DNA from: Superficieibacter electus
GTDB taxonomy: Bacteria > Pseudomonadota > Gammaproteobacteria > Enterobacterales > Enterobacteriaceae
NCBI RefSeq assembly: GCF_002915575.1
Contig: NZ_PQGD01000007.1
Span: 62,001 to 126,000 of the forward strand
DNA length: 64,000 bases
Reading direction: 5' to 3'
Shown here one piece after another: positions 17,497 to 27,539 of the stretch. Every line of letters begins with the position of its first letter. Within the stretch, counting starts at the first letter, position 1. The notes beneath the pieces are model-generated. The model worked only from the letters and a program-made list of their open reading frames with translations, searched no databases and was not told where the DNA came from. A program made the translations under genes and the position numbers.

Positions 17497-18250
17497 TATC
17501 ACAGCGGTAAGTGTAAAAAATGTCTCGAAGCAGTTCGATAATATTGAGGTGCTGCGCGACATTAATTTGATGGTAGAAAAGGGAACGGTGGTCAGTATTC
17601 TGGGCTCGTCAGGGTCCGGTAAATCGACGCTGCTGCGCTGTATGAACTGGCTGGAGCAGCCGGACCGGGGCGAAATCCGTATTAGCGGTCAGCGCATTGG
17701 TATTGATGAAGCCTCCGGCAAAAAGATGTCGCATCGCGAACTGTCCCGTATTCGCGAGCGGGTCGGGATGGTATTCCAGAGTTTTAATCTGTGGCCGCAT
17801 TTGACGGTACAGCAAAACGTCAGCGAAGCGCTGCTCCATGTTAAAGGTATGAAACGCGCCGAGGCCCACGATATCGCCCGTCATCAGCTGGAAAAAGTAG
17901 GCATGATGCATAAAGCGGATGCGTACCCGATCACACTCTCCGGCGGCCAGAAACAGCGTGTTGCCATCGCCCGTTCGCTGGCGATGTCGCCGGAGGTGAT
18001 CCTCTTTGATGAACCGACGTCGGCGCTCGATCCGGAGCTGGTCAACGAAGTGCTGGGGGTGATGAAGGCGCTGGCGGCGGAAGGTTATACGATGGTGGTC
18101 GTGACACACGAGATGGAATTTGCCCGTCAGGTTTCCGATGAAGTGGTGTTTCTGGAAAAAGGGCTGCTGATTGAAAAAGCGCCGCCGGAGACGTTTTTTA
18201 CCCGCCCGGATTCAGAACGGGTAAGACGATTTTTGCAGAACAGCCGTTAG
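17489..18250 (+). CDS. Polar amino acid ABC transporter ATPase
   Basis: 253 residues with all nucleotide-binding motifs: Walker A GSSGSGKST (about residues 38-46), Q-loop MVFQSFNLWPH, signature LSGGQKQR, Walker B VILFDEPTSALDPE and the switch His in VVTHEM. HisP/GlnQ type. Last gene of the transporter operon, followed by a strong hairpin. Confidence 0.9.
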   Translation: MPDITAVSVKNVSKQFDNIEVLRDINLMVEKGTVVSILGSSGSGKSTLLRCMNWLEQPDRGEIRISGQRIGIDEASGKKMSHRELSRIRERVGMVFQSFNLWPHLTVQQNVSEALLHVKGMKRAEAHDIARHQLEKVGMMHKADAYPITLSGGQKQRVAIARSLAMSPEVILFDEPTSALDPELVNEVLGVMKALAAEGYTMVVVTHEMEFARQVSDEVVFLEKGLLIEKAPPETFFTRPDSERVRRFLQNSR

Positions 18251-18256
18251 GTATTA

Positions 18257-18285
18257 GCGTTGCGCTTACGGTGTAAGCGCAACGC
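18257..18285. terminator. Hairpin between convergent ATPase and SDR genes
   Basis: Perfect 13-bp stem GCGTTGCGCTTAC / GTAAGCGCAACGC with a 3-base loop (GGT), just after the ATPase stop. There is no U-tract, so it may stabilise the mRNA or act in both directions. Confidence 0.6.
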
Positions 18286-18311
18286 CGCTGAATGACGGGA
18301 GGCTTCAACCA

Positions 18312-19173
<862 letters not shown>

Positions 19174-19258
19174 AGCTTTTTAACAAAACTGGCACTACCT
19201 CGTGATGGCCGGGCGGCAGATGATGCGCATATCAACCATCACCAAAGAGGGGCAGAGA

Positions 19259-20596
19259 ATGAAACTGGCACTTCAGGACGATATGGCAATCACGAATAAC
19301 GATGTACGCCAGCTGGACCGCAATTATGTATTTCATTCATGGTCGATGCAGGGCAACCTGAATCCGCTGGTCATCGCCGGTGCGCAGGGCTGTGAACTGT
19401 GGGACTACGAAGGCAATAGCTGGCTGGATTTCAGTAGTCAGCTGGTGAATGTTAATCTTGGCTATCAGCACCCGCGCGTGCTGGCGGCGATGAAAGCGCA
19501 AATTGACGAGCTGGTGACGATTGCTCCAGCCACCGCCAACTTGACGCGTGGCGAGGCGGCGCGGCGGATTATCGAGCTGGCCCCGGCGGGGTTCAGCAAA
19601 GTCTTTTTCACCAATGCGGGCGCGGATGCCAATGAAAACGCCATCCGCATGGCACGGCTTTATACCGGGCGCGATAAAGTGCTGTCGGCCTATCGTTCCT
19701 ATCATGGCAATACCGGCAGTGCGATTGCCGCCACCGGTGACTGGCGGCGCGTGCCGAACGAGTTTTCACGCGGGCACGTTCATTTTTTTAACCCGTATTT
19801 GTATCGCAGCGAGTTTAGCGCCAGCAATGAGCAGGAAGAGTGCGCTCGGGCGCTGGCCCATCTGCGGCGGATCATTGAATGTGAAGGGCCTGGCGCGATC
19901 GCAGCGATTTTACTGGAGTCGATTCCTGGCACGGCCGGTATTCTGGTGCCGCCCGCGGGCTATATGCAGGGGGTTCGCGCGCTGGCTGACGAGTTCGGTA
20001 TTATTCTGATCCTCGATGAAGTGATGGCCGGTTTTGGCCGTACCGGGAGCTGGTTTGCTTTCGAGCAGGACGGGATTGTGCCGGACCTGATCACTTTCGC
20101 AAAAGGCGTGAATGCCGGTTATGTTCCGGCGGGAGGGGTGATCATCAGCGAGCCGATTGCCCACTATTTTGACGATCATTTCTTTGCCGGTGGCCTGACC
20201 TATTCCGGGCATCCGCTGGCGATGGCGGCGATTGTCGCAACGCTTGACGCGATGAAAGAAGAAAAGGTTGTGGAAAATGCTGCTTACATTGGTGACAACG
20301 TACTGCGACCGGGGCTGGAGACGCTGGCGGCAAAACACCCGTTGATCGGCGAGGTGCGCGGACGCGGCGTGTTTCAGGCCATGGAGCTGGTGACAAATTC
20401 GCAAACCAAAACGCCCGTCGGCGCGGCGGAGATGGCAAGTATTAAATTCGCCCTCACCGAAGCGGGGCTATTAAGTTTTGTGGTGGAAAACCGTATTCAT
20501 GTTGTGCCGCCGTGCACCATCAGCGCGGAGCAGGTGGAGAAAGGATTGGCGATTTTTGACAGCGTGTTATCGCGGTTTGGCGGGCTGGTGCGGTAA
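19259..20596 (+). CDS. Class III (omega-type) aminotransferase
   Basis: 445 residues from the ATG at 19259, which has AAAGAGGGG upstream; the frame runs on to 19202 without a good site. PLP-enzyme features: LVNVNLGYQHPRV, FFTNAGADANENAIRMAR (phosphate cup), YRSYHGNT, ILDEVMAGFGRTG and the Schiff-base lysine in LITFAKGVNAGYVPAGG. It belongs to the group that transfers an amino group from omega-amino acids, taurine or polyamines to pyruvate or 2-oxoglutarate. The exact substrate is not evident. Position beside the MocR/ABC/SDR genes suggests a shared catabolic route. Confidence 0.85.
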   Translation: MKLALQDDMAITNNDVRQLDRNYVFHSWSMQGNLNPLVIAGAQGCELWDYEGNSWLDFSSQLVNVNLGYQHPRVLAAMKAQIDELVTIAPATANLTRGEAARRIIELAPAGFSKVFFTNAGADANENAIRMARLYTGRDKVLSAYRSYHGNTGSAIAATGDWRRVPNEFSRGHVHFFNPYLYRSEFSASNEQEECARALAHLRRIIECEGPGAIAAILLESIPGTAGILVPPAGYMQGVRALADEFGIILILDEVMAGFGRTGSWFAFEQDGIVPDLITFAKGVNAGYVPAGGVIISEPIAHYFDDHFFAGGLTYSGHPLAMAAIVATLDAMKEEKVVENAAYIGDNVLRPGLETLAAKHPLIGEVRGRGVFQAMELVTNSQTKTPVGAAEMASIKFALTEAGLLSFVVENRIHVVPPCTISAEQVEKGLAIFDSVLSRFGGLVR

Positions 20597-20624
20597 ATAT
20601 TGTTAAACGTATGCCGGGCGGAAA

Positions 20625-20866
20625 ACCTGCCCGGCGGCGCTGGCGCTTGCACGGGCCTACGGGGGAGCAACAGCGTTACCGTTTTGGTTTACCTGCCCGG
20701 CGGCGCTGACGCTGGCACGGGGCTACGGGGGAGCAATAGCGTTACCGTTTTGGTTTACCTGCCCGGCGGCGCTGGCGCTTGCACGGGCCTACAGGGAGCA
20801 ACAGCGTCACCGTTTTGGTTTACCTGTCCGGCGGCGCTGGTGCGGGCCTACGGGCAATATCTAACG
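20625..20866. repeat. Tandem REP-derived repeat, 3.6 copies of about 66 bp
   Basis: Units start at 20625, 20691, 20757 and 20822 with ACCTGCCCGGCGGCGCTG (the last has ACCTGTCC), giving periods of 66, 66 and 65 bp. Each has a REP-like core and then AGCGTTACCGTTTTGGTTT. An apparent reading frame through it is only the repeat. Confidence 0.9.
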
Positions 20867-20882
20867 CTTTGATATTGTTGAG

Positions 20883-20912
20883 GTAGGCCGGGTAAGCGCA
20901 GCGCCACCCGGC
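20883..20912. repeat. REP element
   Basis: GTAGGCCGGGTAAGCGCAGC followed by GCCACCCGGC, a classical palindromic REP unit just after the tandem repeats and next to the end of the kinase gene. Confidence 0.85.
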
Positions 20913-20935
20913 AGAGTTTGCTCCGCGGCTGCGTA

Positions 20936-22456
20936 TTACACCGCCACCCCGTGCTTATGACTGCGCACTATTTCCACCGCGCCCTGCCATTCATGCCAGC
21001 GCTTTTGCAAACGGCCATGACGCGTCATATCGGGTTCAAAGATCGCGTGCTCCGGCAGATAATGACGTAGCGCCTCAACCCCGACCTTCAGCAGCGCCTT
21101 GCGCGCCAGCAGCGCCGCGCCGATGGCGGATAGCTCTGCAACATCGCTGCGCATCACCGGACACCCCAGCAAATCAGCCTGATACTGCATTAGCCAGTCA
21201 TTGCGGGTTGGCCCGCCGTCCACCATTAACGCTTTCAGCGCAAAATCGCTATGCTGGCGCATGGCGACCGCGACATCCGCAATCTGATAGGTAATCGACT
21301 CCAGCGCGGCGCGGATCAAATGCGCCCGTTTCACCCCGCGGCTCAGACCATGAATTAACCCGCGCGCCTGCTCATCCCACCACGGCGCGCCGAGGCCGGT
21401 GAACGCCGGAACAAAATACACGCCGAGCGTGGAATCAACCGAGGCGGGCAGGGCATTCAACTGCTGCGCCAGCTCTGCGACGGGAAGCTCGCTCAGCCCG
21501 GTACTGTCGGCCATCCACGCTACCGCGTCGCCAGTGTGCGGAATATTGCCTTCCAGACCATAAATCAAATTTTCGCCATCGTGCCAGGCCACGGTGGTCG
21601 CCAGCGTATTAACCCCGCTTTGGGCAGAAGAGACCGGGGCCATCACCGACGATCCGGTGCCGTAAGTCGCTTTCACCCGGCCTTCAGCACCCAGACTGTG
21701 CGCAAACAGCGCCGCATGAGAGTCGCCAATCATCGCGAGGATCGGGATACCATCCGGGATTGTTTTCAGCCCTTTCGTGCGGCCAAACTCGCCGCGCGAC
21801 GGGCGGATCTCCGGCAGCGCGGCGCGGGGAATGCCGAACAGCGCCAGCATCTCGTCATCCCACGCAGCGGTTTGCAGGTTAAAAAGCTGGGTGCGCGAGG
21901 CATTTGAATAATCGCAGCAAAACGCCTCTCCACCGGTAAAATGCCACAACAGCCAGCTGTCCACGGTCCCGAGGCAGATCTCTGCATCGGCTGCCAGCGC
22001 CTGTCCGTCAGGGATCGCGTCCAGCAGCCAGCGCATTTTAGAGGCGGAAAACAGCGGCGCGACGGGCAGGCCGGTAATCGCCTTGATCCGCTCTTCATGA
22101 CCCTGCTGACGAAGACTCTGACAAAACGCCGCCGTGCGTGAGCACTGCCAGGTGAGCGCGGACGCGATGGCCCGGCCATTGCGCCGGTACCAGCCAACTG
22201 CCGTTTCACGCTGATTGCTGATGGCCAGTGCCGCCACCCGTTCGGCACCGACCGCCGCTATCGCCTGCGAAACCACATCAAGAGAAGCCTCAATCAGCAG
22301 ATCCGCTGACTGTTCCACCCAGCCTTCACGCGGCGTCTGAATCGAAAGCGCGCGGGAAAAGGTCGCCACGACCTTACCTGCCGCATCAATCGCCACGGCC
22401 TTGGCGTTGGTGGTACCCTCATCGAGCGCAATAACGATCTCTTTACTCACCGACAT
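20936..22456 (-). CDS. FGGY-family carbohydrate kinase (sugar operon)
   Basis: 506 residues from the ATG at 22456, preceded by GGCGGAG. N-terminal phosphate-binding motif IALDEGTTNAKAVAID, substrate region WQCSRTAAFC, FGGY signatures YGTGSSVMAPV and GLGAPWWDEQARG, and ATP-domain motif LMVDGGPTRNDWLMQYQADLLG. It phosphorylates a ketose or polyol. It closes an operon with a fucose-isomerase-like protein and a split transketolase. By that context it may be a D-apulose-type kinase (ApsK); D-xylulose or another ketopentose is an alternative. Confidence 0.85.
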   Translation of the reverse strand: MSVSKEIVIALDEGTTNAKAVAIDAAGKVVATFSRALSIQTPREGWVEQSADLLIEASLDVVSQAIAAVGAERVAALAISNQRETAVGWYRRNGRAIASALTWQCSRTAAFCQSLRQQGHEERIKAITGLPVAPLFSASKMRWLLDAIPDGQALAADAEICLGTVDSWLLWHFTGGEAFCCDYSNASRTQLFNLQTAAWDDEMLALFGIPRAALPEIRPSRGEFGRTKGLKTIPDGIPILAMIGDSHAALFAHSLGAEGRVKATYGTGSSVMAPVSSAQSGVNTLATTVAWHDGENLIYGLEGNIPHTGDAVAWMADSTGLSELPVAELAQQLNALPASVDSTLGVYFVPAFTGLGAPWWDEQARGLIHGLSRGVKRAHLIRAALESITYQIADVAVAMRQHSDFALKALMVDGGPTRNDWLMQYQADLLGCPVMRSDVAELSAIGAALLARKALLKVGVEALRHYLPEHAIFEPDMTRHGRLQKRWHEWQGAVEIVRSHKHGVAV

Positions 22457-22474
22457 AATGTGCTCCGCCATCCT

Positions 22475-23893
22475 TTACTGGTGCAGGTAGGTACTGACGC
22501 CGAGATAGCGCGTAAAGGCTTCGTGTAACACGTGCGCGCTGGCAGAGTGGTTCATGGCCACATGGTGTTCAAAGCCGTTGCGACAGATCCAGTTCAGCAG
22601 GTTTTCCAGATGCGGCACTTCAATCACCGCCCGGCAGCCAACCGTATCCAGCGGATCGTCGACCGATTTGCCCGCGCCGACGTAGGCTTTAATTTCGCCG
22701 GTTAAATCGTCAGTGCTGAGGCGGAAATAGGTCAGATCGCCGCTGCGAAAACGCCCGTGCACAGCCCCGCAGGTATTCTCTTTACCGACGGTGGTGCCAA
22801 TAATATCTGCCGTGCCCATATGTGGGTTGTCGAGGCTGGCGGCGGCAAAGTTACCGCAGTGAAACAGCACACATTTGTTGCGATCGTCGCCGAAGTTATT
22901 GTTCCAGTCGGCGATTGAGGCTGGACTCATATTGCTGCTTGCCAGCGCGTACATCGACAGCGCGCCCATCACGTCAACCTCACAGGCGCTGGGCATCAGT
23001 TGCCCGGACATCACGCTCATGATTGAGCAAACGTTAATGCCGAGGTTTTCCTGAAGCGAGGTCCAGCACTGAATGGCAGTCGTGTCGATATCATTAGCGA
23101 TCACCCATTCGCTGATCACCACAAACAGCTTCGCCATCGTCACCAGTTTGTCCGCCGGAATGCCGCTGGTGTCAGCGTTGTCCAGCAGCAGACGACGTTT
23201 TTCATCGACGCGAATATCGTCATCGCGCAGCAGCTTAATGCGGGTAAATACTTCGGAGAGGTCGAGTGTTTCCACCGCGATGCCGAGACGTTCCAGCAAT
23301 TTTTCGCTGTAGCGCACGGTATTGAAACCGGCAGGACGGGCACCGATAGCGCCGACACGCACGCCACGCATACTGCTCACCACGCGACAGACCTGCTCAA
23401 AACGCTGCAGATCCTGTGCGAAGATGTCACCGTCCAGCGCGCAAACGTGCTGGGTGGTCAGAGTGAAAGGAATGCCGTACTGGCGCAGGTTATTACACAG
23501 TGAGATTTTTCCGCAGAAGCTGTCGCGACGGGTGGCAAGGCCCATTTTATCAAGATTGTCTTCCTGCGCCTGCACCAGCACTGGCACGTTCAGACCGGAA
23601 AGGCGTAGCGTCTCTGCCACGGCTTTTTCATCACCGAAGTTCGGCAGTAATACCACAACGCCATGAATTTCATCGCGGTGCGCACGAAACAGTTCCGCAC
23701 AGATTTTGGCATCCTGGCGGGTTTCGACGCCGCCCAGTTCCGTCTGCGTTTCATCCACCATAATGGTGTTGATACCAAGACGGGCAAAAAGCGCCACCGC
23801 CTGTTCACGCGCTTCCGCCACCAGGTAGCTGGGGAAAAATCCCCGGTTACCGATGATCACCGCCATGGTTAATTGTTGAGGGATTCGGGACAT
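22475..23893 (-). CDS. L-fucose/L-arabinose isomerase-like protein
   Basis: 472 residues. The protein has the fucose-isomerase-like fold: N-terminal VIIGNRGFFPSYLVAEAR, VVLLPNFGDEKAV, a middle RVGAIGARPAGFNTVRYSE and a C-terminal part with CVLFHCGNFAAA and FEHHVAMNHSASAHVL. Acidic and histidine residues in these segments could bind the catalytic metal. It probably interconverts an aldose and a ketose, feeding the kinase 18 bp downstream. In the D-apiose route this would be the isomerase. The start ATG has GGAG eight bases ahead. Confidence 0.8.
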   Translation of the reverse strand: MSRIPQQLTMAVIIGNRGFFPSYLVAEAREQAVALFARLGINTIMVDETQTELGGVETRQDAKICAELFRAHRDEIHGVVVLLPNFGDEKAVAETLRLSGLNVPVLVQAQEDNLDKMGLATRRDSFCGKISLCNNLRQYGIPFTLTTQHVCALDGDIFAQDLQRFEQVCRVVSSMRGVRVGAIGARPAGFNTVRYSEKLLERLGIAVETLDLSEVFTRIKLLRDDDIRVDEKRRLLLDNADTSGIPADKLVTMAKLFVVISEWVIANDIDTTAIQCWTSLQENLGINVCSIMSVMSGQLMPSACEVDVMGALSMYALASSNMSPASIADWNNNFGDDRNKCVLFHCGNFAAASLDNPHMGTADIIGTTVGKENTCGAVHGRFRSGDLTYFRLSTDDLTGEIKAYVGAGKSVDDPLDTVGCRAVIEVPHLENLLNWICRNGFEHHVAMNHSASAHVLHEAFTRYLGVSTYLHQ

Positions 23894-23928
23894 TGCATTA
23901 TCTCCAGTAAGGTTCAGCGTTATTATTG

Positions 23929-24876
23929 TTATCGTTGTGCCTGATACAGTGCGGTGGCGTTTTTCACTACCCCTGCCGCGTCAATCTCATGCCGTGCGCG
24001 GGTAGCGGCACGGTCGGCGGCGATGGCGTATTGCCCGTCAGGAATGCCAAGCCGACGCAGCGGGATGCCGCAGCCCGCTTCGGCCAGTACTTCGGCCACC
24101 AGGCTACCGACGCCGCCGTTAACGTTGTGCTCTTCTACACTTACCACCGCGTTGTGTGCTTTCAGCAGTTCCAGAAGGCGGGAGGTATCACACGGACGAA
24201 TAGAAGGTACACTGATTACGCTGGCCTCAATACCGGCTTGCGCCAGTTGTGTGGCGGCTTCGACAATTTCATGTACCGTCGAACCCATCGCTACCAGTGC
24301 GATATCCGTACCTTTACGCAGGACGTCAATCGCGCCCGGCGCAAAGCGGTAGTCGTCGTCATGCAGTTCTGGCAGGGCTTTGCCGTCGAGACGAATATAA
24401 ACCGGACCAATATGTTCCAGCGCGTAATCGATGATCTGCCGACATTCCAGCGGGCTGGAAGGGGCGTAAATTTCGATGTTGCCAAAACCGCGCAGCACCG
24501 CAATGTCGTCAATACTGTGGTGGGTGCTGGCGAGCGGGCCATAGCTTGCCCCGGCGTTCAGACCGAACAGTTTGACGTTCGTGTTGTTGTAGCAAATATC
24601 GACTTTGATCTGTTCATTAGCGCGGGATATCAAAAACGGTGCGGCGTTGCAGGTTACAGCCACTTTGCCGCCAATCGCCAGCCCGGCAGCCGCGCCCACC
24701 AGCGTTTGTTCGGCAATACCGACGTTAACCAGCCGGTCAGGGAATTTTTTAATAAACGGGGAAATTTTGGCGGTGGATGTGGAGTCCGCCACCACCGGCA
24801 CCAGATCCACGCCGCGATCGACGGCATCAATAAAGGCATTCACCATTACTGTGGCGAGATGTTCGCTATTACTCAT
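23929..24876 (-). CDS. Transketolase-like enzyme, C-terminal subunit
   Basis: 315 residues covering the pyrimidine-binding and C-terminal transketolase domains: VVADSTSTAKISPF, RLVNVGIAEQTLVGAAAGLA (with the Glu that activates thiamine diphosphate), HHSIDDIAVLRGFGNIEIYAPS and SVEEHNVNGGVGSLVAEVL. It lacks the first domain, which is encoded by the upstream gene; the two overlap by 8 bases and must act as a complex. Split transketolases serve special sugar routes, among them D-apulose-4-phosphate cleavage (AptA/AptB). Assignment to that reaction is an inference. Confidence 0.85.
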   Translation of the reverse strand: MSNSEHLATVMVNAFIDAVDRGVDLVPVVADSTSTAKISPFIKKFPDRLVNVGIAEQTLVGAAAGLAIGGKVAVTCNAAPFLISRANEQIKVDICYNNTNVKLFGLNAGASYGPLASTHHSIDDIAVLRGFGNIEIYAPSSPLECRQIIDYALEHIGPVYIRLDGKALPELHDDDYRFAPGAIDVLRKGTDIALVAMGSTVHEIVEAATQLAQAGIEASVISVPSIRPCDTSRLLELLKAHNAVVSVEEHNVNGGVGSLVAEVLAEAGCGIPLRRLGIPDGQYAIAADRAATRARHEIDAAGVVKNATALYQAQR

Positions 24877-25699
24877 CTTTCAGTTCCTCCAGCGCCAGTT
24901 CAATTTCTTCACCTTTCGGTACCCGGTGATGCCATTCAGGGCGTCCCTGAATAAAGGAAATTCCCGCGCCTTTGGTGGTATTGGCAATGACCACATGCGG
25001 CTTACCGTTAGGTTGTAGCCCTTCGAGGGTGGCGACCACATCCGCCATGTCGTTACCGCGGCATTCGGTCACTTCCATGCCGAACGCACGCCATTTCTCA
25101 TCCAGCGGGTCGGTGTTCATGATCTCTTTGGTCGATCCGGCCAGTTGCAGATTGTTCTTGTCGTTAATGATGATCAGGTTATCAAGCTGGTAATGAGCGG
25201 CCACCAGCGCGGCTTCCCAGTTGCTACCTTCCGCCAGTTCACCGTCGCCGGTGATAGCAAAAACGCGACGTTTGCTGTTACTGCGTTTAGCGGCAAGCGC
25301 AATCCCTACCGCCACGGGCAGGCCGTGACCGAGCGCACCGGTATTGAGCTCAATGCCCGGCGTTTTGTGTTTCACCGGATGACCTGGTAGATGCGAGTCC
25401 GCATGCTGGTAGGTAGAAAGCCATTCCACAGGTATAAACCCGGCTTCGGCGAGCACGCAGTAATAGCCGCCGACAGCGTGGCCTTTGGACTGGATATAAA
25501 TATCGCGCTCGTCGCTCTCTTGCAGCGCGGGCGAACAGTTCAGGATGCGAAAGTAGAGAGCGGTCAGCAGTTCTACCTGCGACAAATCAGCCCCGGTATG
25601 ACCCCCTGCCGGACTTTCCGCATTGAGGACGATAATGCGACGACGGACGGCACGCGCTTTTTTCTCAAGCTCCTCAACGGAGAGCGAAAACGGATTCAT
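24869..25699 (-). CDS. Transketolase-like enzyme, N-terminal (thiamine diphosphate-binding) subunit
   Basis: 276 residues, the first transketolase domain. Visible are AESPAGGHTGADLSQVELL, SKGHAVGGYYCVLAEAGF, TGALGHGLPVAVGIALAAK and the diphosphate/Mg motif GDGELAEGSNWEAAL...IINDKNNLQLAG. First gene of the sugar operon. The ATG has AGAGGTG upstream, and the shared 33-bp operator lies just before it at 25710-25742. Confidence 0.88.
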   Translation of the reverse strand: MNPFSLSVEELEKKARAVRRRIIVLNAESPAGGHTGADLSQVELLTALYFRILNCSPALQESDERDIYIQSKGHAVGGYYCVLAEAGFIPVEWLSTYQHADSHLPGHPVKHKTPGIELNTGALGHGLPVAVGIALAAKRSNSKRRVFAITGDGELAEGSNWEAALVAAHYQLDNLIIINDKNNLQLAGSTKEIMNTDPLDEKWRAFGMEVTECRGNDMADVVATLEGLQPNGKPHVVIANTTKGAGISFIQGRPEWHHRVPKGEEIELALEELKDE

Positions 25700-25709
25700 A
25701 AAGCACCTC

Positions 25710-25742
25710 TTGAATGTATAATCTGTTATGAATAAATATTCC
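25710..25742 (-). promoter_or_regulatory. Operator copy 1 (before the transketolase operon)
   Basis: Read on the reverse strand it starts GAATATTTATTCA and ends GATTATACATTCAAG. By hand alignment it matches the copy at 38415-38447 at about 25 of 33 positions, with the same layout. Confidence 0.7.
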
Positions 25743-25810
25743 AGCAGGGTAAAAATGCACTCCGAACGTGGCGTAAGCGGGTGGGTTACACTGCCTTTTT
25801 TTACCGCTCG

Positions 25811-25843
25811 GAATATATATTCACTACTGATTTATTATTCATG
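25811..25843 (+). promoter_or_regulatory. Operator copy 2 (before the SorC-type gene)
   Basis: Starts GAATATATATTCA and, 17 bp after its first base, TGATTTATTATTCA. About 29 of 33 positions match the copy at 38415-38447. It lies 160 bp before the regulator gene and 111 bp from the transketolase operon, fitting autoregulation and operon control. Confidence 0.75.
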
Positions 25844-26006
25844 CTCTAAAGATATGCCTTGTTGAACGCTTTGTCTACGACAACAATCGCGCGGCTTTAC
25901 AGAAAAGCGAGTACGATCACAAATGATCGTGCGGGTAAGCGGCGGCTGGCTTGTTAAATATTCAACAATGCATAAAAATAACAGGCAGTAAATCAAGGGG
26001 AACCCT

Positions 26007-26957
26007 ATGTCTAAGCAGGATGAGCAGCGCTTGCTGGTGAAAATTGCCACGCTTTATTACAGTGAAAATAAAAAACAGTCCGAGATAGCCTCGCTGCTTC
26101 ACCTTTCCCAGTCTTTTGTCTCGCGGGCGCTGACGCGTTGCCAGAAAGAAGGGCTGGTGAAAATCACTGTGGTACAGCCGACCAATATCTTTGTCTCGCT
26201 GGAGAAAGCCATCGAAGAGCAATATGGTATTCGTCAGGCGATTGTGGTGGATACCGGAGACACGCCCGGCAATGCACAAATCAAACATGCCATTGGCAGC
26301 GCGGCGGCGCATTACGTTGAGACCCGTCTGCGCCCGGAAGACCTAGTGGGGATTTCCTCCTGGAGTAGCACCATCCGCTGTATGGTTGATGAGATGCACC
26401 CGCAAAACATCCGCGCCGCCGGGGTGATCCAGCTTTTAGGCGGCGTCGGCCCGAACGGTAACGTACAGGCGACGATCCTGACCCAGCAGTTAGCCGCGCA
26501 TCTGGGTTGCCCGGCGTGGTTGCTGCCCTCGCAGAGTATTGAACACTCGGTTGAAGAGCGCACGCGTCTGGTGAGCAGCCCGGACGTGGCGGCCGTGGTC
26601 GAAAAATTCGCCCAGGTCGATGTGGCTATCGTTGGCATTGGCGAGCTGGAACCGTCTCAACTGCTGAAAAATTCCGGCAACTATTACAATGAACAGATGT
26701 TGAAATTGCTCTCCGAACGCGGTGCGGTGGGGGATATTTGCCTGCATTACTACGATGCGGCGGGGGAACCGGTACTGAGTCATGAGGAAGACCCGGTTAT
26801 TGGTATGGAGCTTACGCAGATCCGCGCATGCCCGCATGTTATCGCCCTGGCGGGTGGTCCGGAAAAAAGTAACGCCATTCGTGGCGCGTTGCAGGGCAAT
26901 TATATTGATGTGTTGATTACCGATTACCCGACGGCGCGCAGTCTGGTGAACGTTTAA
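26007..26957 (+). CDS. SorC/DeoR-type sugar-responsive transcriptional regulator
   Basis: 316 residues. N-terminal helix-turn-helix (about residues 6-55: KIATLYYSENKKQSEIA, LLHLSQSFVSRALTRCQKEGLV), then the SorC sugar-phosphate-binding domain: GSAAAHYVETRLRPEDLVGIS, VIQLLGGVGPN, VAIVGIGELEPS, GAVGDICLHYYDAAG and IALAGGPEKSNAIRGAL. It is divergent from the transketolase operon with operator copies in between, so it is most likely the local regulator, responding to a phosphorylated sugar. AAGGGG precedes the ATG. Confidence 0.88.
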   Translation: MSKQDEQRLLVKIATLYYSENKKQSEIASLLHLSQSFVSRALTRCQKEGLVKITVVQPTNIFVSLEKAIEEQYGIRQAIVVDTGDTPGNAQIKHAIGSAAAHYVETRLRPEDLVGISSWSSTIRCMVDEMHPQNIRAAGVIQLLGGVGPNGNVQATILTQQLAAHLGCPAWLLPSQSIEHSVEERTRLVSSPDVAAVVEKFAQVDVAIVGIGELEPSQLLKNSGNYYNEQMLKLLSERGAVGDICLHYYDAAGEPVLSHEEDPVIGMELTQIRACPHVIALAGGPEKSNAIRGALQGNYIDVLITDYPTARSLVNV

Positions 26958-26984
26958 AAATACATCCATAAGGTTTTTATCAGT

Positions 26985-27539
26985 ATGGAAAAACAGATAA
27001 CTGAAGCCAGTAAGTTTTTAAGCTTTGTGTTGCGCCATCAGCCTGAGGCCATTGGTCTGATGCTGGATGCCGAAGGCTGGGCGAATGTCGATGAACTGAT
27101 TGACCGCGCTGCCCGTGACGGCAGGGTATTAACTTATGAGCTAATAGCGACCGTCGTTAAAACCAGTGACAAAAAGCGTTTTACGCTTTCTGAAGATGGC
27201 CAGTATATTCGTGCCGCGCAAGGGCATTCAACGCCGCAAGTCGCAATACGCTATGCAGAAAAAATGCCGCCAGAGTTTTTATATCACGGCACGGCGAGCC
27301 GCTTTCTTGAATCTATTAACACGCAGGGGCTGGTTCCCGGTTCGCGTCACTATGTGCATTTATCCGCAGATGTCGAGACCGCCAGAGCGGTGGGACGCCG
27401 TCATGGGAAGCCGGTAGTGATAACGGTTAAGGCGATGGAGATGTATCAACGCGGCATAACGTTTTATCAGGCGGAGAACGGCGTGTGGCTGGTGGCAGAG
27501 GTGGGGAGGGCGTTTTTGGTTAGGTGCAAAATGGTATAA
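26985..27539 (+). CDS. kptA: KptA, RNA 2'-phosphotransferase
   Basis: 184 residues, normal for KptA/Tpt1. N-terminal winged-helix part [31 protein letters not shown] and C-terminal ADP-ribosyltransferase-like part with [30 protein letters not shown] and the [13 protein letters not shown] strand. The family removes an internal 2'-phosphate from RNA using NAD, giving ADP-ribose 1''-2''-cyclic phosphate; its bacterial role is unclear. It follows the SorC gene by 27 bp on the same strand, but no functional tie is known. In this window it begins the segment that separates the two halves of the sugar regulon. Confidence 0.93.
   Translation: MEKQITEASKFLSFVLRHQPEAIGLMLDAEGWANVDELIDRAARDGRVLTYELIATVVKTSDKKRFTLSEDGQYIRAAQGHSTPQVAIRYAEKMPPEFLYHGTASRFLESINTQGLVPGSRHYVHLSADVETARAVGRRHGKPVVITVKAMEMYQRGITFYQAENGVWLVAEVGRAFLVRCKMV

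Noticed and set aside
20600-20872. 90-codon repetitive protein
   Set aside because: The frame is produced by the 66-bp REP-derived repeat; no ribosome site or family.
23926-24954. 342-codon frame on the + strand
   Set aside because: It is antisense to the transketolase C-terminal subunit, whose motifs are clear; GC-rich genes often give such long mirror frames.
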